Positions 12,126 to 20,620 of a stretch of 64,000 nucleotides of DNA are shown here, in pieces; position 1 is the first letter of the stretch, and every line of letters starts with the position of its first letter. Source of the DNA: Anaerolineales bacterium (lineage in GTDB: Bacteria > Chloroflexota > Anaerolineae > Anaerolineales > UBA11579). The notes under the pieces are model-generated. The model saw only the letters and a list, made by a program, of their open reading frames with translations. It ran no database searches and was not told where the DNA came from. Where the stretch lies: assembly GCA_019454165.1 (NCBI GenBank), contig CP075367.1, positions 829,971 through 893,970 of the forward strand. Reading direction: 5' to 3'. The position numbers were made by a program, and so were the translations under genes.

Positions 12126-14472
12126 CGTAGGGCTCCTCGAAATCTTCCTCGGCCTCGATCGGGCGCATGCGTGAGGCCCGCAGCAGGGCGTAACCGCCCA
12201 GGGCCGCCACGACCATCACGGTGATCTCGCCCAGCGTATCGAAGCCGCGGAAATCCACCAGGATGACGTTGACGATGTTGCCGCCGTGGGCTGCAGTGGC
12301 GTTGAGCGAGAAGAAATCGCTGATCAGCGGGAACAGCGGCTCGCCCGCTGCCACCAGGGCCATGCCAAAGCCCCAAACACCCACCGCGAGGCTGATGAGC
12401 AGATACTTCATGGAGCGATGTTTGGGTTGTTTGGGGTACGCGTGATGAGGGATGCGGTAGAACACAAGCACGAGCAGCACCAGGGTCAGCACCTCGACCA
12501 GGAACTGGGTCAGGGCCAGATCGGGCGCTGAGAAGAAGACATAGATCAGCAGCACCACCACGCCCACCAGACCCAGGCTGATGATCGCGCTCAGGCGGCT
12601 TTGCGCCCGGGCGATCGCCAGCGTGGCCACGATGGCCAGGGTGGGCAGCACCACTTCGTAGAAGGTGGGGACTGCATTCCAGTCAATCCGCAGGTCTGCC
12701 ACCAGGTTGAGGCTGAAGGCGTAGATTACAAAGCCGGCCGCGGCCAGCAGGGGGATACTGATCTGGGTGGGGAAGGATGAGCCCTGCAAGGTGCGCGTGC
12801 TCCAGCCAGCCAACCCATACAGCCCGTCCACCAGGCCGTCGAAGACGCGGGCGCCGCTGACCTGGATGCCGGACGCGAACAGCTTGCGCACCCGCTCGCG
12901 CTGCGTGAAGAGCAGCACGCCGAGAGCGATCGCCAGCAGGCTGGTCAGGAAGATCGGCGTCCAGCCGTGCCACAGCGCCAGGTGCAGTTCCGCCGGTGCG
13001 GCGGTGATGGCCGCCACCGGGGCGGCGAATAGCGTGTTCTCGATGGCGGTCAGGAAGAATGGGATCGCCGCGCCCACCAATGTGAGCACGAGTACCGGCA
13101 GCACGAACAAGGCCGAAGGCGCATGCTCGATCTTGGCCGCCTTGAGCGCAGGTTTGCGCCGCAGGAAGGCCTCGCAGATAATGATCAGGCTGTAGGCTAC
13201 GAACAGCGCACCGGAGATCACTGTTGCGGCCAGGCCGGCCCAGCCGATCTGGGTTTGGCCGGATTCAATGAGTGCAAAGAAATTTTCCAGCAGCAGTTCC
13301 TTGGCCAGGAAGCCAAACGTGGGGATCAAGCCAGCCATCGAGATGGCCGCCAGGATGGCGGCCGCGCCCACCAGCGGCAGGCTGCGCGCCAGCCCGGCCA
13401 GCTTGCGAATGTCACGCGTGCCGGTGGCATGGTCCACGATGCCGGCCACCATGAACAGCGGCCCTTTGTACAGCGCATGCGCCAGGATACCCACCGCGGC
13501 CGCAACCGTCGCCAGCTTGACGTCAAAGGCGAGCAACATCACCAGCACGCCCAGTTGACTCACCGTGGCGTAGGCCAGGATGGCTTTCAGGTCATAGTGG
13601 CGCAGGGCGATCACTGCGCCCAGCAGCATGGTGATGCCGCCCACGATGAACAGCGCCCAGAACCACAGCGGGCTTTCGGCCAAGGCTGGGTGCAACCGCG
13701 CCAGCAGGTACACGCCGGCTTTCACCATCGTGGCCGAGTGCAAATAAGCGCTGGCCGGCGTTGGCGCCGCCATGGCGCCGGGCAGCCAGAAGTGGAACGG
13801 GAACTGGGCCGACTTGGTGAACGCGCCCAGCAACACCAGCCCCAGCATGGGCGCGAACAGTGCATGCCCGGTGAAGGTGCTAGGCGGTAGCGCCAGCAAG
13901 CCGCTGATGGAGTAGGTGCCGGCCATCTGGCCCAGCAGCACGAAGCCGCCCAGCATGGCCAGGGCGCCGATGCCGGTCACCACCAGGGCGCGGCGGGCGC
14001 CTTCGAGCGCGTTGGAGTCGGTCAGTTTGAAGGAGATCAGCAGATAGCTGGTGATGCTGGTGCCTTCCCAGAACACGAACAGCGCCAGCAGGTTATCGGC
14101 CCACACCAGCCCCAGCATGCTGGCCATGAAAAGAAACAGCAGCGCGTAGAAGCGGCCCAGTGTGCTGGCCTTCTCGAAGTAGTAGCCGGCGTACACGGCG
14201 ATGGCTGTGCCCATGCCGGCAATGATGAGACCAAAGAACAGGCCCAGCCCATCCAGCCGCAAGTCCAGTGCCAGGCCAAGCGCTTGCGACCAGCTGTAGT
14301 GCTCGTTCAGCGCGATGCCCTGGCTCACCGGGCCAAGCTGGCCCAGCAGCCAGGCGGTGACGGCGGCTGGCGCCATGGCGGCCAGCCAGCCGGCATGGCG
14401 CCAGCGGTGCGGCCGCAGCAGCCACAGGATGGGGCCGCTAACGGCCAGGAGGGCGAGTAGGTTTGTCAGCAT
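12118..14472 (-). CDS. mrpA: Mrp cation/proton antiporter subunit A (large, NuoL-like plus MrpB-like tail)
   Basis: The largest subunit, 784 aa. The N-terminal ~500 residues are NuoL/ND5-like, with VFWEGTSITSYLLI and the proton-path segment TKSAQFPFHFWLPGAMAAPT followed by ASAYLHSATMVKAGVYLLAR. The C-terminal part contains the MbhD/MrpB-like helices seen in MrpA, with FSAPDLALTQFLVEVLTLVL, VDFRGFDTLGEITVM and a short acidic tail. As in the known family, MrpA and MrpD provide the two ion-translocating modules. It is the first gene of the operon; a TACAAT box six nt before the ATG suggests a leaderless transcript. Confidence 0.95.
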   Translation of the reverse strand: MLTNLLALLAVSGPILWLLRPHRWRHAGWLAAMAPAAVTAWLLGQLGPVSQGIALNEHYSWSQALGLALDLRLDGLGLFFGLIIAGMGTAIAVYAGYYFEKASTLGRFYALLFLFMASMLGLVWADNLLALFVFWEGTSITSYLLISFKLTDSNALEGARRALVVTGIGALAMLGGFVLLGQMAGTYSISGLLALPPSTFTGHALFAPMLGLVLLGAFTKSAQFPFHFWLPGAMAAPTPASAYLHSATMVKAGVYLLARLHPALAESPLWFWALFIVGGITMLLGAVIALRHYDLKAILAYATVSQLGVLVMLLAFDVKLATVAAAVGILAHALYKGPLFMVAGIVDHATGTRDIRKLAGLARSLPLVGAAAILAAISMAGLIPTFGFLAKELLLENFFALIESGQTQIGWAGLAATVISGALFVAYSLIIICEAFLRRKPALKAAKIEHAPSALFVLPVLVLTLVGAAIPFFLTAIENTLFAAPVAAITAAPAELHLALWHGWTPIFLTSLLAIALGVLLFTQRERVRKLFASGIQVSGARVFDGLVDGLYGLAGWSTRTLQGSSFPTQISIPLLAAAGFVIYAFSLNLVADLRIDWNAVPTFYEVVLPTLAIVATLAIARAQSRLSAIISLGLVGVVVLLIYVFFSAPDLALTQFLVEVLTLVLLVLVFYRIPHHAYPKQPKHRSMKYLLISLAVGVWGFGMALVAAGEPLFPLISDFFSLNATAAHGGNIVNVILVDFRGFDTLGEITVMVVAALGGYALLRASRMRPIEAEEDFEEPYDA

Positions 14473-14478
14473 GCTTCC

Positions 14479-14484
14479 ATTGTA
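14479..14484 (-). promoter_or_regulatory. TACAAT -10 box six nt before mrpA ATG
   Basis: TACAAT on the minus strand is separated from the ATG by GGAAGC only, the same geometry as at folD and other genes here, so the mrp operon mRNA is predicted to be leaderless or nearly so. No good -35 is visible. Confidence 0.5.
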
Positions 14485-14708
14485 GGGTAGCTCGCAGGTG
14501 GCGCCGCCCCCGAAGTGGGCGGCTTCACAACGAATGTAGTCCCTGCCTTTTCTATATGAGATTGGCTGCGCCCAAAGTGCGGGCGTCCATCAAACAACAA
14601 GGCCGCCCGGCGATACTCGGCGGAAAGTGTCCCTCTGGGGCACAGTACGTCAGTAAAACGTCGTGGCGGCCTTGCCAACGGTGACGATTGGTTGGGTAAC
14701 GAGCTAAT
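14485..14708. other. Spacer with strong nested secondary structure between mrpA and the amidohydrolase
   Basis: About 220 bp without a gene. At 14505-14523 a GCCGCCC / GGGCGGC hairpin can form. Around 14599-14673 an outer stem AAGGCCGCC / GGCGGCCTT encloses at least two further hairpins, including GTGTCCC / GGGGCAC at 14628-14643 and ACG-CGT pairs after it. This has the shape of a multi-branch RNA, on either strand. It was not recognised as a known riboswitch or housekeeping RNA. Confidence 0.4.
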
Positions 14709-14726
14709 AAGTGAAATCAATCACTT
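14709..14726. promoter_or_regulatory. 18-bp operator-like palindrome
   Basis: AAGTGA and TCACTT flank a 6-nt AATCAA centre (6-bp arms). It lies 87 nt upstream of the amidohydrolase ATG. Its size and placement resemble a binding site for a GntR- or MarR-type dimer. The regulator is unknown. Confidence 0.4.
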
Positions 14727-14812
14727 GTTGCTATGCTAACAAACCCACTACCGCTTTGTCAAGCAGAGCTGTATTTGCCGCAATGCGGCCCGTGCCTTAT
14801 GATTGCCTTCCT

Positions 14813-16198
14813 ATGAGCACACTTTTGGTACGCAATGCCACGTTGATGGCCACGATGGATGAGCAACGCCGCGAGCTCAAAGACGCCGGCCTCTTCATCC
14901 GGGATGGCTTCATTGAACAAGTTGGCCCCACGGATGAACTGCCCACCCAGGCAGACGAGGTGCTCGATCTACGCGGTCACATCCTGTTGCCCGGCCTGGT
15001 CAATACCCACCATCACTTCGTCCAGATCCTGACCCGGGCCGTGCCGGCCGCCCAGAACGTCAACCTGTTCAACTGGCTCACCACCCTGTACCCCATCTGG
15101 GCTCGCCTTACGCCGGATGACGTGAAAGTTGCCACCCGCACTGCGCTGGCCGAGCTGGCCCTCTCCGGCTGCACCACCGCCTCAGACCATCTGTACATCT
15201 ATCCCAATGGCGCCCGGCTGGACGACCAGATCGAGGCCGCGCTGCAAATGGGCCTGCGCCTGCAAGCCTCGCGCGGCTCGATGACCCTCGGCGAGAGCCA
15301 GGGCGGGCTGCCGCCCGACAGCGTCGTGGAAACCGACGCCCAGGTGCTGGCCGAGAGCCGCCGCCTGGTCGAAACCTATCACGACCCCAAGCCCGGCGCG
15401 CTCATTCAAGTCGTGCTGGCGCCGTGCTCACCCTTCAATGTTTCGCCGGACCTGATGCGCGAGACGGCCAAGCTGGCCCGCCACTATGGTGTGCACATGC
15501 ACACCCACCTGGCCGAGACGCAGGATGAGGAGCAATACACGCAGCAGCACTACGGCATGCGCCCGGTGGCCTGGATGGAAACGATGGACTGGCTCGGGCC
15601 GGATGTTTGGTACGCCCACTCGGTGCATGTCAATGATGCTGAGATCGCTCAGTACGCCCAGCACAACTGCGGCGTGGCCCACTGTCCCTCGTCGAACATG
15701 CGCCTGGCCTCCGGCATCCCGCCCGTGCTCAAGATGCTCAATGCCGGCGTGCGCGTGGGTTTGGGCGTGGATGGCTCGGCCAGCAACGACAGCTCGCACC
15801 TGCTGGCCGAGGTGCGCCAGGCCATGCTGCTGGCCCGCCTGGATGCCGGGCTGCGCGGCGCCTCGCTCTCCGGCGAGGATGCCCCGCCGCTGATGACCGC
15901 CCGCACCGCGCTGGAGCTGGCCACCCGCGGCGGTGCGGCCGTGCTGGGCCGCACCGACATCGGTTCGCTGGAAGTTGGCAAGTGCGCCGACTTCTTCGCC
16001 GTCGATCTCCATCAGCTCGGCTATGCCGGCGCACTGCATGACCCGCTGGCCGCCCTCGTCTTCTGTGCCCCGGTGCAGGCTGACTACACCGTGGTCGGCG
16101 GCCGCTTTATTGTGAAAGAGGGCGAGCTGCAAACCGCTGACCTGCCCGTGTTGGTAGAGCAGCACAACCAGGCCGCCATGCGCCTGGTCAATGGTTAG
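14813..16198 (+). CDS. Amidohydrolase, 8-oxoguanine deaminase / hydroxyatrazine hydrolase-like
   Basis: Cytosolic metal-dependent deaminase or hydrolase of the amidohydrolase superfamily, 461 aa from the ATG at 14813. The N-terminal beta-sandwich starts LLVRNATLMATMDE. Metal ligands appear in GLVNTHHHFVQILTRA (about residue 66), MHTHLAET and WYAHSVHV, and in GVDGSASNDSSHLLAEVRQA, where the Asp closes the site. HCPSSNMRLASGIPP and the LFNWLTTLYPIWARL stretch resemble 8-oxoguanine deaminases and TrzN/AtzB relatives. It overlaps a carbamate kinase gene, which suggests purine or nitrogen-heterocycle catabolism. The exact substrate is inferred, not proven. Confidence 0.85.
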   Translation: MSTLLVRNATLMATMDEQRRELKDAGLFIRDGFIEQVGPTDELPTQADEVLDLRGHILLPGLVNTHHHFVQILTRAVPAAQNVNLFNWLTTLYPIWARLTPDDVKVATRTALAELALSGCTTASDHLYIYPNGARLDDQIEAALQMGLRLQASRGSMTLGESQGGLPPDSVVETDAQVLAESRRLVETYHDPKPGALIQVVLAPCSPFNVSPDLMRETAKLARHYGVHMHTHLAETQDEEQYTQQHYGMRPVAWMETMDWLGPDVWYAHSVHVNDAEIAQYAQHNCGVAHCPSSNMRLASGIPPVLKMLNAGVRVGLGVDGSASNDSSHLLAEVRQAMLLARLDAGLRGASLSGEDAPPLMTARTALELATRGGAAVLGRTDIGSLEVGKCADFFAVDLHQLGYAGALHDPLAALVFCAPVQADYTVVGGRFIVKEGELQTADLPVLVEQHNQAAMRLVNG

Positions 16199-16199
16199 T

Positions 16200-17138
16200 A
16201 TGGTGCGCAAGATCGCCGTAGTGGCCGTGGGCGGCAACGCCCTCATCCAGCAAAAGGGTAAAGAAAGTATTGCCGACCAATACGCCGCGGCCAGCCAGAC
16301 CATGGGCTATGTGGCCGAAATGATCCAGGATGGCTGGGATGTTGTCGTGACCCACGGCAACGGCCCGCAGGTCGGCTTCGCCCTGCGCCGCTCCGAGCTG
16401 GCGGCGGCGGAGCTGCCGCCTGTGCCGCTGGACTATTGCGGCGCCGAGACTCAGGGCTGGATCGGCTACATGTTCCAAAAAGCGCTCAATAATGTCTTCG
16501 CCCAACGCGGCATCGCCAAGCATGCTGCCACGGTGGTGACCCAGTGCCTGGTGGACGCGGCTGACCCCGCCTTTGCCCAGCCGACCAAGCCCATCGGCTC
16601 CTTTGTGGACGAGGCAATCGCCGAGCAGCTGCGCGCTCAGGGCAAGCACGTGATCGAAGATGCCGGCCGCGGCTGGCGCGAGGTCGTCGCTTCCCCGCAG
16701 CCGAAAGAGATCGTCGAGGCGCCTGCCATCAAGCAGCTCATCGAGAGGGGCTTCATGGTGGTGGCCTGCGGCGGCGGCGGCATCCCTGTTGTCAAGGAGG
16801 GTGGCGAGCTTAAAGGCGTGCCCGCCGTGATCGACAAAGACTTTGCCTCCAGCCTGCTGGCGGGCGAAATTGGCGCTGAACTGCTGCTCATTTCCACTGG
16901 AGTAGAGCAGGTGGCTCTGCACTACAACACGCCCCAGCAGCGCTGGCTGGACCGCATGACGGTGGCCGAGGCCAAGCAATATATAGAAGAGGGCCACTTC
17001 GCCGCCGGCAGCATGCTGCCCAAGATCCAGGCCGCCGTGCGCTTCCTGGAGGCGGGTGGGGCGCAGGCGCTGATCACAGACCCGCCCAATATCGCCCGCG
17101 CCCTGCGCGGCGAAACCGGCACCTGGCTGGGCCACTAG
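16200..17138 (+). CDS. arcC: Carbamate kinase
   Basis: Amino-acid-kinase-fold enzyme, 312 aa, which transfers phosphate between carbamoyl phosphate and ADP, normally the ATP-forming last step of arginine, agmatine or allantoin/oxamate catabolism. Motifs: VVAVGGNALIQ at the N terminus, VTHGNGPQVGF, PLDYCGAETQGWIGY, VVACGGGGIPVVKEGG and IDKDFASSLLA. The ATG at 16200 gives the usual short N terminus; an in-frame ATG at 16191, inside the upstream gene, would add three residues. No arginine deiminase or ornithine carbamoyltransferase is nearby, and the partner is the amidohydrolase, so a purine/ureide route is more likely. Confidence 0.93.
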   Translation: MVRKIAVVAVGGNALIQQKGKESIADQYAAASQTMGYVAEMIQDGWDVVVTHGNGPQVGFALRRSELAAAELPPVPLDYCGAETQGWIGYMFQKALNNVFAQRGIAKHAATVVTQCLVDAADPAFAQPTKPIGSFVDEAIAEQLRAQGKHVIEDAGRGWREVVASPQPKEIVEAPAIKQLIERGFMVVACGGGGIPVVKEGGELKGVPAVIDKDFASSLLAGEIGAELLLISTGVEQVALHYNTPQQRWLDRMTVAEAKQYIEEGHFAAGSMLPKIQAAVRFLEAGGAQALITDPPNIARALRGETGTWLGH

Positions 17139-17207
17139 CCCCGCGCAGGATGCAGGTTTGCGGGTTTAATCGCATAATTCATTCACGAAAGCGATGCTGA
17201 CTGCCTG

Positions 17208-18152
17208 ATGGCCCCCACCTATTCGATCGTGGTTCCCTTGTTCAACGAGTCCGCCAGCTTGCCGGAGTTCATTGCCCGCACTACTGCGGTGATGGAAAAG
17301 ACCGGCGAGCCGTGGGAACTCATCATGGTGGATGACGGCTCGCGTGACAACACGGCCGAGATCCTGCTGCAGCACGCCACTGCCGCCGACAATATCCGGC
17401 CGGTGCTGTTCGCCCGCAACTTCGGCCACCAGATCGCCGTCACCGCCGGCATGGACTATGCCCGCGGCGCGGCCATCATCCTGATCGATGCTGATCTGCA
17501 AGACCCACCCGAAGTCATCCCCGAGCTGATCGCCAAGTGGCGGGAAGGCTTCGAGGTGGTGTATGCCGTGCGCCGCCAGCGTGAGGGCGAGAGCTTCTTC
17601 AAGAAGTTCACCGCGTCCGCCTTCTATCGCCTGATCAATCGCATCACCGATATCGAGATCCCGCTCGACACCGGCGATTTTCGTCTGATGGATCGCAAAG
17701 TAGTGGATGTGCTCAACCGCATGCGAGAGCACCATCGCTTCCTGCGCGGCATGTCGGCCTGGGTCGGCTTCCGCCAGATCGGCGTGCCGTATGACCGCGC
17801 CGCCCGCTTCGCCGGCGAGACCAACTACACCGTTGGCCGCATGGTCAAGCTGGCCTTGACCGCCATCACAGGCTTCTCGTTCTTCCCGCTGCAAGTGTCT
17901 ACGTATGTGGGTTTCGTCTCGGCTGCGCTGGCCTTGCTCGCCATCCCGCTCGTTATCGTGCTGCGCGTGATGGGCAGCCAGGCCTTCACGGGCCAGGCCA
18001 CCGCGCTGATCGCGGTGCTGTTCTTCGGCGGCGTGCAGCTCATCTCGCTCGGTATCGTGGGCGAGTACATCGGCCGCCTGTACGACGAAGTGCGCGGCCG
18101 CCCGCTGTATATCTTGCGCAACAATCCAGACGAACCGGTCAAGAAGCGTTAG
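17208..18152 (+). CDS. Family 2 glycosyltransferase, polyprenyl-phosphate type (DPM1/ArnC/GtrB-like)
   Basis: Membrane-bound GT-A enzyme of 314 aa that would transfer a sugar from a nucleotide sugar to a polyprenyl phosphate on the cytoplasmic face. Catalytic domain: SIVVPLFNESASLPEF, IMVDDGSRDNT, IDADLQDPPEVIP (the metal-binding DxD region) and DTGDFRLMDRKVVD. It is followed by two C-terminal transmembrane helices (about residues 225-285) and an EYIGRLYDEVRGRPLY tail typical of the GtrB/ArnC group. It has its own 69-nt spacer after arcC. Donor sugar and final glycan are unknown. Confidence 0.9.
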   Translation: MAPTYSIVVPLFNESASLPEFIARTTAVMEKTGEPWELIMVDDGSRDNTAEILLQHATAADNIRPVLFARNFGHQIAVTAGMDYARGAAIILIDADLQDPPEVIPELIAKWREGFEVVYAVRRQREGESFFKKFTASAFYRLINRITDIEIPLDTGDFRLMDRKVVDVLNRMREHHRFLRGMSAWVGFRQIGVPYDRAARFAGETNYTVGRMVKLALTAITGFSFFPLQVSTYVGFVSAALALLAIPLVIVLRVMGSQAFTGQATALIAVLFFGGVQLISLGIVGEYIGRLYDEVRGRPLYILRNNPDEPVKKR

Positions 18153-18530
18153 TTAGCTATCAGCTGTAAGCTGTCAGCCATAAGCCCCACGTCATTGCGA
18201 GAGCGATATGCGTATCTGTTTGTCATTCCGAACGAGGCCGAAGGCCGAGGAGGAATCCGTTCAGAGCTGATTTGAGCTGTGCCAGATATGTTGGGGCACA
18301 AACTAGCAGAATACGGATTCCTCGCTTCGCTCGGAATGACAAGTCTTCTATGCTTAGGGCGCTGCGCCGCTACATACGTCGTGTGTCGTCATCCTGAGCG
18401 GTAGGCACATCCACACCAGACCGCCGAAGCCGGACCAGCGAAGGATCCACCCGAGCCATAGCTTCTGCATACAGCCTGGCCTACACGGCCAAGCCCTTCT
18501 GCAAGGCTACAATAGCAGGCATCCTTGCAT
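18153..18530. repeat. Intergenic repeat region
   Basis: No gene. It contains fragments of several dispersed families: a 121-bp palindromic element (18221-18341), a short GTCATTGCGAGAGCGATATG piece, and a family-2 arm with the CATCCTGAGCGG ... CCACACCAGACCG signature near 18389-18450. A TACAAT hexamer at 18509-18514 could be the -10 for the next operon. Confidence 0.7.
18221..18341. repeat. Palindromic dispersed element, copy A (121 bp)
   Basis: Begins TGTCATTCCGAACGAGG and ends CCTCGCTTCGCTCGGAATGACA, which are inverted ends. The interior includes GAGGAGGAATCCGT on the left and ACGGATTCCTC on the right, with a central CAGATATGTTGG. The same architecture recurs at 48040-48171 and 48386-48517. 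Confidence 0.8.
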
Positions 18531-19112
18531 ATGCCTCAGCTTCCCTTGCCCACTGACCTCGTCCTCGTTTGCATCCTGCCCAGCCCGCGTGATATGGAGA
18601 TCGCCCGCACGCTGGGTTGGTATCGCATCCCGCTGGTCAGCGGCCCGCACATCATCGCCGCTGACCACTTGGCCTTCTACCAGCCGGCCAGCTTCGGCAG
18701 CCGCAAATGGTGCATCGAATACACCGCGCCCCTGGCCGGCTATGAGCTCGTGCTGCGCCGTGACCTGTTCAAGGACGAGCCTGACCACCCCCGCGCCATG
18801 AACGAGTACTACAAAATGCAGCTCGGCAGCCTGCAGGCGCTGCCGCGCTCCATCCCGGCCGGCGAGTGGAAACGCATTACCTTCTTCTACACCACCGGCG
18901 AGCTGCTGCAGGCTGCCAACACCATCGCTGACCTGCAGGTACCCTCCGAGCAGCGCGGCGTGCTGTACCGCTCGATCCGCGAGAAAGCCATCGCCGAGCA
19001 GGGCTACGACACCCGCGCCACGCCGGACTTGCCGGTGGATCTGGACATGCTGGCGCTCTTTGCCATCCGCGAGAGCGGCGAGATGTATTTCGGCACGGAC
19101 GAGGCCGCCTGA
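18531..19112 (+). CDS. Uncharacterised soluble protein, possible truncated DUF559-associated N-terminal domain
   Basis: A 193-aa protein of no firmly known function; ATG at 18531 (a TTG two codons earlier is less likely). No signal peptide or membrane helix. It has a WYRIPL motif near residue 27, then DHLAFYQPASFG, a tyrosine-rich IEYTAPLAGYELVLRRDLF segment, EYYKMQLGSLQALP, and WKRITFFYTTGELLQAAN. From memory this pattern resembles the N-terminal part of proteins that carry a DUF559/VSR-like nuclease at their C terminus, a domain absent here; this was not checked. It overlaps the next gene by one base (TGATG) and so is the first gene of the membrane-complex operon. Confidence 0.6.
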   Translation: MPQLPLPTDLVLVCILPSPRDMEIARTLGWYRIPLVSGPHIIAADHLAFYQPASFGSRKWCIEYTAPLAGYELVLRRDLFKDEPDHPRAMNEYYKMQLGSLQALPRSIPAGEWKRITFFYTTGELLQAANTIADLQVPSEQRGVLYRSIREKAIAEQGYDTRATPDLPVDLDMLALFAIRESGEMYFGTDEAA

Positions 19113-20620
19113 TGCTGGTGCTGTTGCCGGTCGTGCTGCTGATCGTTACGCTGCTGGCCCTGGTGGGCCTGCAGCGCTGGCGGCCCGCCTTCAAGTCGTA
19201 CTGGTTCGTGGCCATGGGCGGCGCCCTGGCCGCCGCCCTGGTGGTGCTGGGCCTGCGCTTCAGTTTGCCGCAGGCGGCCAGCTTCCCCGGCTGGCGCCTC
19301 GCTGAAGGCTTGGAGTTCCCCTTCACCCTCGTGCTCGACCAGCACTCCTGGCCGCTGGCCTTGACCTTGCTGGTTCTGTTGTTGGCGCATCTGCTCGGCA
19401 GCGTGCGCCGCGCTTCGGGCGTGAGCTGGCCCATTTGGATGCCCGCCTTGGCTGCGGCCGGAGCGGGTTTACTGGCGATCACCGCTGGCGATCTCCTGGC
19501 CGCCGCGCTCACCCTGTTCCTGCTGGATATCCTGCTGTACGCCTTGCACAGTTCGGTTGCCCCTGAAGGACGGGCGGCCGCGCTGCTGGAGCAGTTTGCC
19601 TTCAATGCGGGCAGCGTGCTGCTGGTGCTGGCCGCCTGGGCCACACCGCCTTCGTACGCCGGCCTGGCGGCCATCTTCCTGATTGCCGCAGGCGCCATGC
19701 GCCTGGCGGTGGCCTCTGGCCCGCACGAGGGTACCAGCCAGCCCATGCCGGCCTTCGTTGGCATGCTGCGGGCCGCGCCCCTGGCGGCGACCCTCGCCTT
19801 GCTGCAGCGTGGCCAGCCTCTTAGCGGGATCATGTTGCATATTGGATTGTTCGTCACCTTGCTGGTGGTGTTGCGAGCGGGGCTGCGCAGCCTTTCGGTA
19901 GATGCACCGGTGCATAGCCTGTATCAGTGTCTGGCTGCGTTGGCGCTGGCCGCCGCTATGGCAGGTGCACCGTCAGGCGTTCTGGCTTTTGGCCTCATGC
20001 TTTTATTCGCCAACGGCATCGTGCGGTTGGCTGCCCGTTATCCACGCGCCCGCCTGCCTTTGCTTGCAGCGGCTGCCTTGCTGCTGTGTGGCCTATGGTT
20101 CACGGCTACACAGGGCATAGGCGGGCTATATATCGCCCCGGTAAGCCCATTGGTGTTCGTCTTTTTGCCGGTACATGCGATAGCGCTGCTGGCTTTGCTG
20201 CAACGCTCTACTGAGCCGGTGCAGCCTCCCGAGCCGGATGAACCCTGGACGCTGGCCGTCGAAAGCATCGGCACGGCGTTGCCCGCAGCCATGCTGCTGG
20301 TCTTGGGCCTGCTGCTGCCCACAGCCGGGCAAGGCCCGCTGTGGGCAGGCCCCGTTGTGCTGGGTTTGCTGGCCGTGTTCTGGGTTGCCCGGCGCCAACT
20401 GCAGCGCAGCGGGCGCAGCCTGCTGCCGCCGCACCTGCGCTTGCCGCAGGTCCAACCGCCGGCGGCCCGCCGCGTGGCGGCGGCCCTCTCGACCGCACTG
20501 GGCGGCGGGCTGCGCCTCTTCAGTAGTTTGCTGGAGGGCGAAGCCGGCCTGTTGTGGGCTCTGCTGGTGATCGCCTTGCTGATCTCGATCGCTTCACAAA
20601 GTGGGTTGGCAGGCGGATGA
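19112..20620 (+). CDS. Degenerate antiporter/NADH dehydrogenase-like membrane protein (HyfB/NuoL-N-like)
   Basis: A very hydrophobic 502-aa protein with about 13-14 helices. Size, topology and gene order (large, HyfE-like, large) resemble the antiporter-like subunits of complex I, Mrp and group-4 hydrogenases. However, the usual proton-path stretch seen in MrpA and MrpD of this window (KSAQFPFHFWLP, ATMVKAG) is replaced here by VASGPHEGTSQPMPAFVGML, without the key lysines in place. It starts one base inside the previous stop and overlaps the next gene by ATGA. Function is inferred only; it may be a structural homologue rather than an ion pump. Confidence 0.6.
   Translation: MLVLLPVVLLIVTLLALVGLQRWRPAFKSYWFVAMGGALAAALVVLGLRFSLPQAASFPGWRLAEGLEFPFTLVLDQHSWPLALTLLVLLLAHLLGSVRRASGVSWPIWMPALAAAGAGLLAITAGDLLAAALTLFLLDILLYALHSSVAPEGRAAALLEQFAFNAGSVLLVLAAWATPPSYAGLAAIFLIAAGAMRLAVASGPHEGTSQPMPAFVGMLRAAPLAATLALLQRGQPLSGIMLHIGLFVTLLVVLRAGLRSLSVDAPVHSLYQCLAALALAAAMAGAPSGVLAFGLMLLFANGIVRLAARYPRARLPLLAAAALLLCGLWFTATQGIGGLYIAPVSPLVFVFLPVHAIALLALLQRSTEPVQPPEPDEPWTLAVESIGTALPAAMLLVLGLLLPTAGQGPLWAGPVVLGLLAVFWVARRQLQRSGRSLLPPHLRLPQVQPPAARRVAAALSTALGGGLRLFSSLLEGEAGLLWALLVIALLISIASQSGLAGG

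Noticed and set aside
14625-14650. RNase P RNA-like GGAAAGTGTCC stretch
   Set aside because: Only a short resemblance to GAGGAAAGTCC; the remaining conserved P4 parts and the ~350-nt size are missing.
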